A DNA stretch of 64,000 nucleotides, from positions 14,513,679 to 14,577,678 of the forward strand of contig OX459107.1 of NCBI GenBank assembly GCA_949775045.1. The letters run 5' to 3'. The DNA is from Metridium senile (lineage: Eukaryota > Cnidaria > Anthozoa > Actiniaria > Metridiidae). This document shows, piece after piece, positions 60,076 through 64,000 of the stretch. A program made the position numbers and the translations under genes. Positions within the stretch are counted from its first letter, which is position 1; every line of letters begins with the position of its first letter. The notes under the pieces are model-generated. The model was not told the DNA's origin. It did not search any database and saw only the letters and a program-made list of their open reading frames with translations.

Positions 60076-63000
60076 ATGACAAAAGGACGGCAGAGCGTAC
60101 CTTCGCGAGAAAAAGACGGCGTTTGGGTAAGCAAAAATATCAGATTTGATCTGGTTTTGTCTGTAAAAACATTCTTTCCAGTTCTCCATCCAGGTCTTAA
60201 TTGAAATTACCATCGTTGTATTTATCAATTGCCACGGTTTCAAGTGCCTTGAAGTACTTATTGATTAAAACAAGAATTTAGAACTACATTTTTCAGTTTT
60301 CAGTTTTCGAATAGATTCTTTCGAATATACTAGCTGTCATATGAAAACAGCTGTTGGATATGATTCGACAGAACTACTCTGAAAAATTATCTATTGCTGA
60401 ACGAGTCAAAAACTGTCTCAGTTTGTTATCCTGTGGTTTTCAATAGTATTTGTCCTTGTCATTCTGCTAAAACACTTTCCTACGAGTTGCAATTGCAGTG
60501 ATTGTGGTATGCACGATGTGACGGTAACAAGCAATCTTGAACAGTACAATGATGAATCAATTAGAAAACGGTTTTGTGTTGACACTAGGCTTTTTTCTGT
60601 GTTTTAGTTGCCGCAGGAATAATTGCGATCAAGTATTTTCCGGATGAATTTGCATACAAAGATTCGGAATTATTTTTTTTGTTAATTTCGCTCAATCAAA
60701 AAAACTTTTTATAATTATTACTACAGAATAATTAAAAAATATTTTCGAATGCAAAAAAAAAACCTTTCAAATGCAAATGCTTATACGAGAAACCTTTCAA
60801 TTGCATCAAAAACCCAAATGCATTAAGTATTCAAACTATTTTAATTGTTATCTTGATTTAAGTTATATTAATTTATATCCATACATGATCGTGTATACAT
60901 ATTAAAATGTCTTTCTTTTGAGCATTAACTGAATATTTCTAAAACAAAAAAAATTTCAAATTGTCCATGAATGATAAACATCTAGAAAACAACCAATCAG
61001 ATACCTTTAAATGCATACCGTTCGAATGCATTTCCCAAGAATGTTTGTAACCCATGAAAAGCCTACAAGCTAGTAGCGCAAAGCACAGGCAGCCCAAGCA
61101 ATTCACTTTTACAGTAGAGATATGTGAGGAAAAATCGATATTTTTTATTGAAATAAATTTGAACATATTTCAATTCTGTGTTGTTGTTAAACTTATTTGG
61201 TGTCATTCTGGGTGGTTTTTGAACGTTTTAAATGCTCTAAAACGTTGAAAAACCACCCAGAATGACACCAAATAAGTTTAACAACATTACACAGGATTGA
61301 AATATGTTCAAATTACTTCAATCAAAAATATCGATTTTTTCCTCATATATCTCTACTGTAAAAGTGAATTGCTTGGGCTGCCTGTGCGCAAAGGATCATG
61401 GATCAGTTCACTAAATGTGCATTTTCACCATAACACATATACATTGACAATATTAAGTTTGGAGATGTATATCTATGGAAACCCTGTGTTAATCAGTATA
61501 CAAAGGTACACATAGTCCCCTGTCCAACTAGACTGTACGCATTACACTTCACTGATGAACAAGACTCTCAGAAATGGTATTTTATATTTTCAACTATTTT
61601 TCCATGTCAATTTCAGTTCAGATCACGTGGATGGCCTACAGGATTCAATGCCATCCAACAAACCAACAGAACTGTTCCTTCGCCGCCAAAGAGGTTCGAA
61701 GAGAAAGCTGAGGTTTGTGAATCTCTTGACTTGTTTGGTAATAATCTTTTGAACAAAACCCTCCATATATAACCTAATTGCAAAAACGATGTTCTGACTT
61801 TTGTAATTTAGTAGGAAAGGGATTAATTAAAAGGCAAAAGAAGATCACTCAAGCTCAACTCTTTCTTTTGTTATTTGATAGATTACTAATGTTCATTTTT
61901 CATGTGACAACATTCTTGCAATTAGGTGTACATGGGTCATTCCACATGAGACATTGAAATAATGAAAATTTGACAACATTAAAAAGCGTGCTACAAAAAG
62001 AGAGTTACCTGACTAAGGTTCTCAATGTGATTTTACTGTAATATTATCTATTCTATGTGATATTTACTAAGCAAATTAGGCAATTTTCTTATATTTGACT
62101 TACTGAATTTGCCATTTGTAATGTCCGTCACGTTTCTTGTAATGTCCGTCACGCTAAATATTCCCTTTTTTTAAAAAATAGAAAAAAACAACTAAAAAAT
62201 ATAGGTCTTCAGTAAGAAAACTTAACCTATAACCAAATGCTAAAAAGCATTTGTTTGCTATAAACTTCTCACAATTCACAGGAATTTCACTTCTAATTTA
62301 CCCAACTGGAATTAGTGGTAGTTTTATCTGTAATGTCCGTCACGGTCCTTTTGGACAAAAAACTGACAAGTCGAAAATTATTTCTGAAAACTTTTTTCAT
62401 GCAAATTGTAGACAAGGTTCTAAGACAGTTGTGTGAAAAAATAAATTGTAAGATAATGCAACTGTGTATGAAACACAAGCTTATTTAGGTCTGTGAATGT
62501 AATGTCCGTCACGGTGGAATGGCCCATTATATATAGACTACGAGTAGTCCTTCTTTTCCCTTCAGAATCAGTAATTTAAAAAAACGAGTGTTGCGGGATT
62601 CCTGTGGAGCGCGCCGGAAATAGATGGTTGAGTCGATCTATTTCCGGCGCGCTCCACAGGAATCCCGCCACACTCGTTTTTTAAATTACTTATTCTGGAG
62701 GGAAAAGAAGGAATACTCGTAGTCTAGTGTATATATCATTTCATAATAAAAGTAAATTAGTAAATAAAGACTTATTAAATGAGAGTAACACTTGTTGCCT
62801 TAACAGTAAATAAATAAATGTAATAATAAATTTAAGCAACATTTTCATTATTTTAAAGACGTGATACTAATATATAGTTCAATGTGATACTGTTTCAGTC
62901 ACCATACAGACGTTTCAAGTTTTCACAGCATGACAATAGACATGATTTACAGGATCATGGGGTCTACTTTGGAAATGTAAGTATATGATGATAATATGAT

Positions 63001-63576
63001 GATGATGATTGTAGTGGTGGTGACGATGATAGTGATGTTTATGATTAAAATGATGTTTTATGTGTTGATGATGGTAGTGATGACAATAATGATAGTGGCA
63101 ATAATTATGATTATGATTACATTTTTGACATGTCCAATTTGTAAATCATTTTACGTACCAAGACATTTAATAATGATGTTGTTGATGACATTGATGGTTT
63201 AAGTTATTTTAAAGGAACACTACATAAATACAATTTACATTACATTTTACAGGGTTTAGGTAAGAGAACTCTACCAGAAAGATCACAGCATTTTTCTAAT
63301 AACATGATAACATGGAACATGTTGAATAACCATCGATCAATTTGCACCACATCGTACAGAGGCAGGACTGCTGACCCTGCAGACTTTAGACGCTATCCTA
63401 AAGTACATCCAGAAGGAAAGCCAGGCACTGCGCCACTTTCAACGACCACAACAAAGTGGTTTGATCGTGAGGCTTATAGCACACCTTTACATGTCATGGC
63501 AATTACGCAGGAACCACTACTGCCAGACAATAACTGGACATATTCGTACCAGCCAAAAGGAAATATATGGTCTTAA
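60076..63576 (+). CDS. TEX36: TEX36-like protein
   Basis: Four exons: 60076-60126, 61617-61712, 62899-62976 and 63253-63576. All join in phase 0, giving 182 residues (mammalian TEX36 is about 186). Exon 1 reads MTKGRQSVPSREKDGVW, matching the family N-terminus. The join of exons 3 and 4 gives the most diagnostic stretch: RRFKFSQHDNRHDLQDHGVY, then FGNGLGKRTLPERSQHFSNN. The C-terminus (KWFDREAYSTPLHVMAITQE, then NNWTYSYQPKGN) resembles small ciliary microtubule-associated proteins, but that is only an impression. Function in the family is unknown; mammalian expression is in testis. All splice sites are canonical. The gene is head-to-head with PLPBP. Confidence 0.9.
61084..61386. mobile_element. 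303-bp near-perfect palindrome, CACAGG termini, 7-bp TSD
   Basis: The ends read CACAGGCAGCCCAAGC and its complement, and the palindrome centres near 61235. CGCAAAG is repeated directly at 61077-61083 and 61387-61393. The termini match those of the element at 57770-58788, so they form one family. It lies in TEX36 intron 1. Confidence 0.88.
61783..61926. mobile_element. Short palindromic element, ACCTAATTGCAA family, copy 2
   Basis: The ends ACCTAATTGCAA and TTGCAATTAGGT enclose AATTAAAAGGCAAAAGAAGA. This is the same arrangement as the element at 16968-17098. Confidence 0.65.
61927..62525. mobile_element. About 600-bp element with GGGTCATTCCAC ends and four TAATGTCCGTCACG motifs
   Basis: Inverted ends GGGTCATTCCAC and GTGGAATGGCCC bound a region holding TGTAATGTCCGTCACG-type motifs near 62118, 62138, 62330 and 62498. 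It has no coding frame. It is packed between two other inverted-repeat elements in TEX36 intron 2. Confidence 0.6.
62528..62740. mobile_element. Palindromic element, TAGACTACGAGTAGTCC ends
   Basis: Two arms of about 95 bp are inverted copies (GACTACGAGTAGTCC / inverse, GGAGCGCGCCGGAAATAGAT / inverse). It would fold into a long hairpin. It lies in TEX36 intron 2. Confidence 0.75.
62990..63120. repeat. Short GAT microsatellite in TEX36 intron 3
   Basis: Imperfect GATGAT/GTAGTG tract right after the donor of exon 62899-62976. Confidence 0.8.
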
Positions 63577-64000
63577 ATGACAGTCATTATGCAACTGAAA
63601 AGAATAATATAAATAATGACTACTTAAAGTCATTATGCGACCACTGACAACAATGACTATAATGTTGTTGGTTGAAGCACATTTTACAGTCATGCTAAGG
63701 AGTGGAAACAACACAACACTTTCTAATAGAAAGGCATGACAGTGTCGCCCACTCCATGGTTACATTTTTATTATCCATGCAGTGTCCAAATCTAGAACAT
63801 CTTTATTTGTAAAAGTGAATCTTTGTTCGAATGCCAAGACAAAGCTACCACAGTGCTTTTGTTTTACACAATTTAGAAGTTATTTATATATTTTTTGGAA
63901 TGTAATGTTTAATGCGTGACTTTGGACATAGCAACAAAAGGCAGATAAATATCCAAAGCAAATTATACCATACATATAAATATCCAAGCAAATATGTTTT
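63577..64000. other. Region downstream of TEX36
   Basis: Presumed 3' UTR and flank. No canonical AATAAA was noticed on the plus strand; AATATA at about 63604 is the nearest variant. Nothing else recognised. Confidence 0.5.

Overview
This is metazoan nuclear DNA: short coding exons with GT-AG introns, very low gene density, and long stretches of microsatellite, minisatellite and palindromic transposon-derived sequence. The gene content and the LamG_3-type domain, a type expanded in cnidarians, suggest a cnidarian, most likely an anthozoan. This is inference; no species is claimed. I assembled the gene models by hand. At almost every junction the splice sites, codon phases and family motifs agree.

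Four genes are supported. (1) Minus strand, 16527 down to 2760: a PX plus four-SH3 adaptor of the SH3PXD2 (Tks4/Tks5) type. One PX exon was not located, and an in-frame TGA lies at its apparent 3' end. (2) Minus strand, 47657 down to 21551: a ZNFX1 orthologue in 24 coding exons. They sum to 6312 nt (2103 residues) with every phase matching, and carry an RGG-like N-terminus, a split SF1 helicase, NFX1-type zinc fingers and a C-terminal RZ finger. (3) Minus strand, 59608 down to 54274: PLPBP (PROSC/YggS), eight exons, 290 residues. (4) Plus strand, 60076 to 63576: a TEX36 homologue, four exons, 182 residues, head-to-head with PLPBP.

The most striking observation is that the ZNFX1 gene carries a three-exon, 666-nt LamG (concanavalin-like) cassette. 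It lies inside the helicase, between the motif Ia region and Walker B, and is bounded by phase-1 introns on both sides. Known ZNFX1 proteins have only a linker there as far as I recall.

Nearly every ZNFX1 intron is filled by its own private tandem array, often starting at or next to the 5' splice site. The remaining DNA is dominated by short inverted-repeat elements. Two of these share CACAGG termini and perfect 7-bp target-site duplications; the larger encloses the start of a PIF1-like helicase frame. A 1.3-kb element is nested with a TA duplication. There are also two tRNA-derived SINEs and several dispersed satellite families. No rRNA, free-standing tRNA or CRISPR array was seen. Most long open frames here are artefacts of repeat periodicity.
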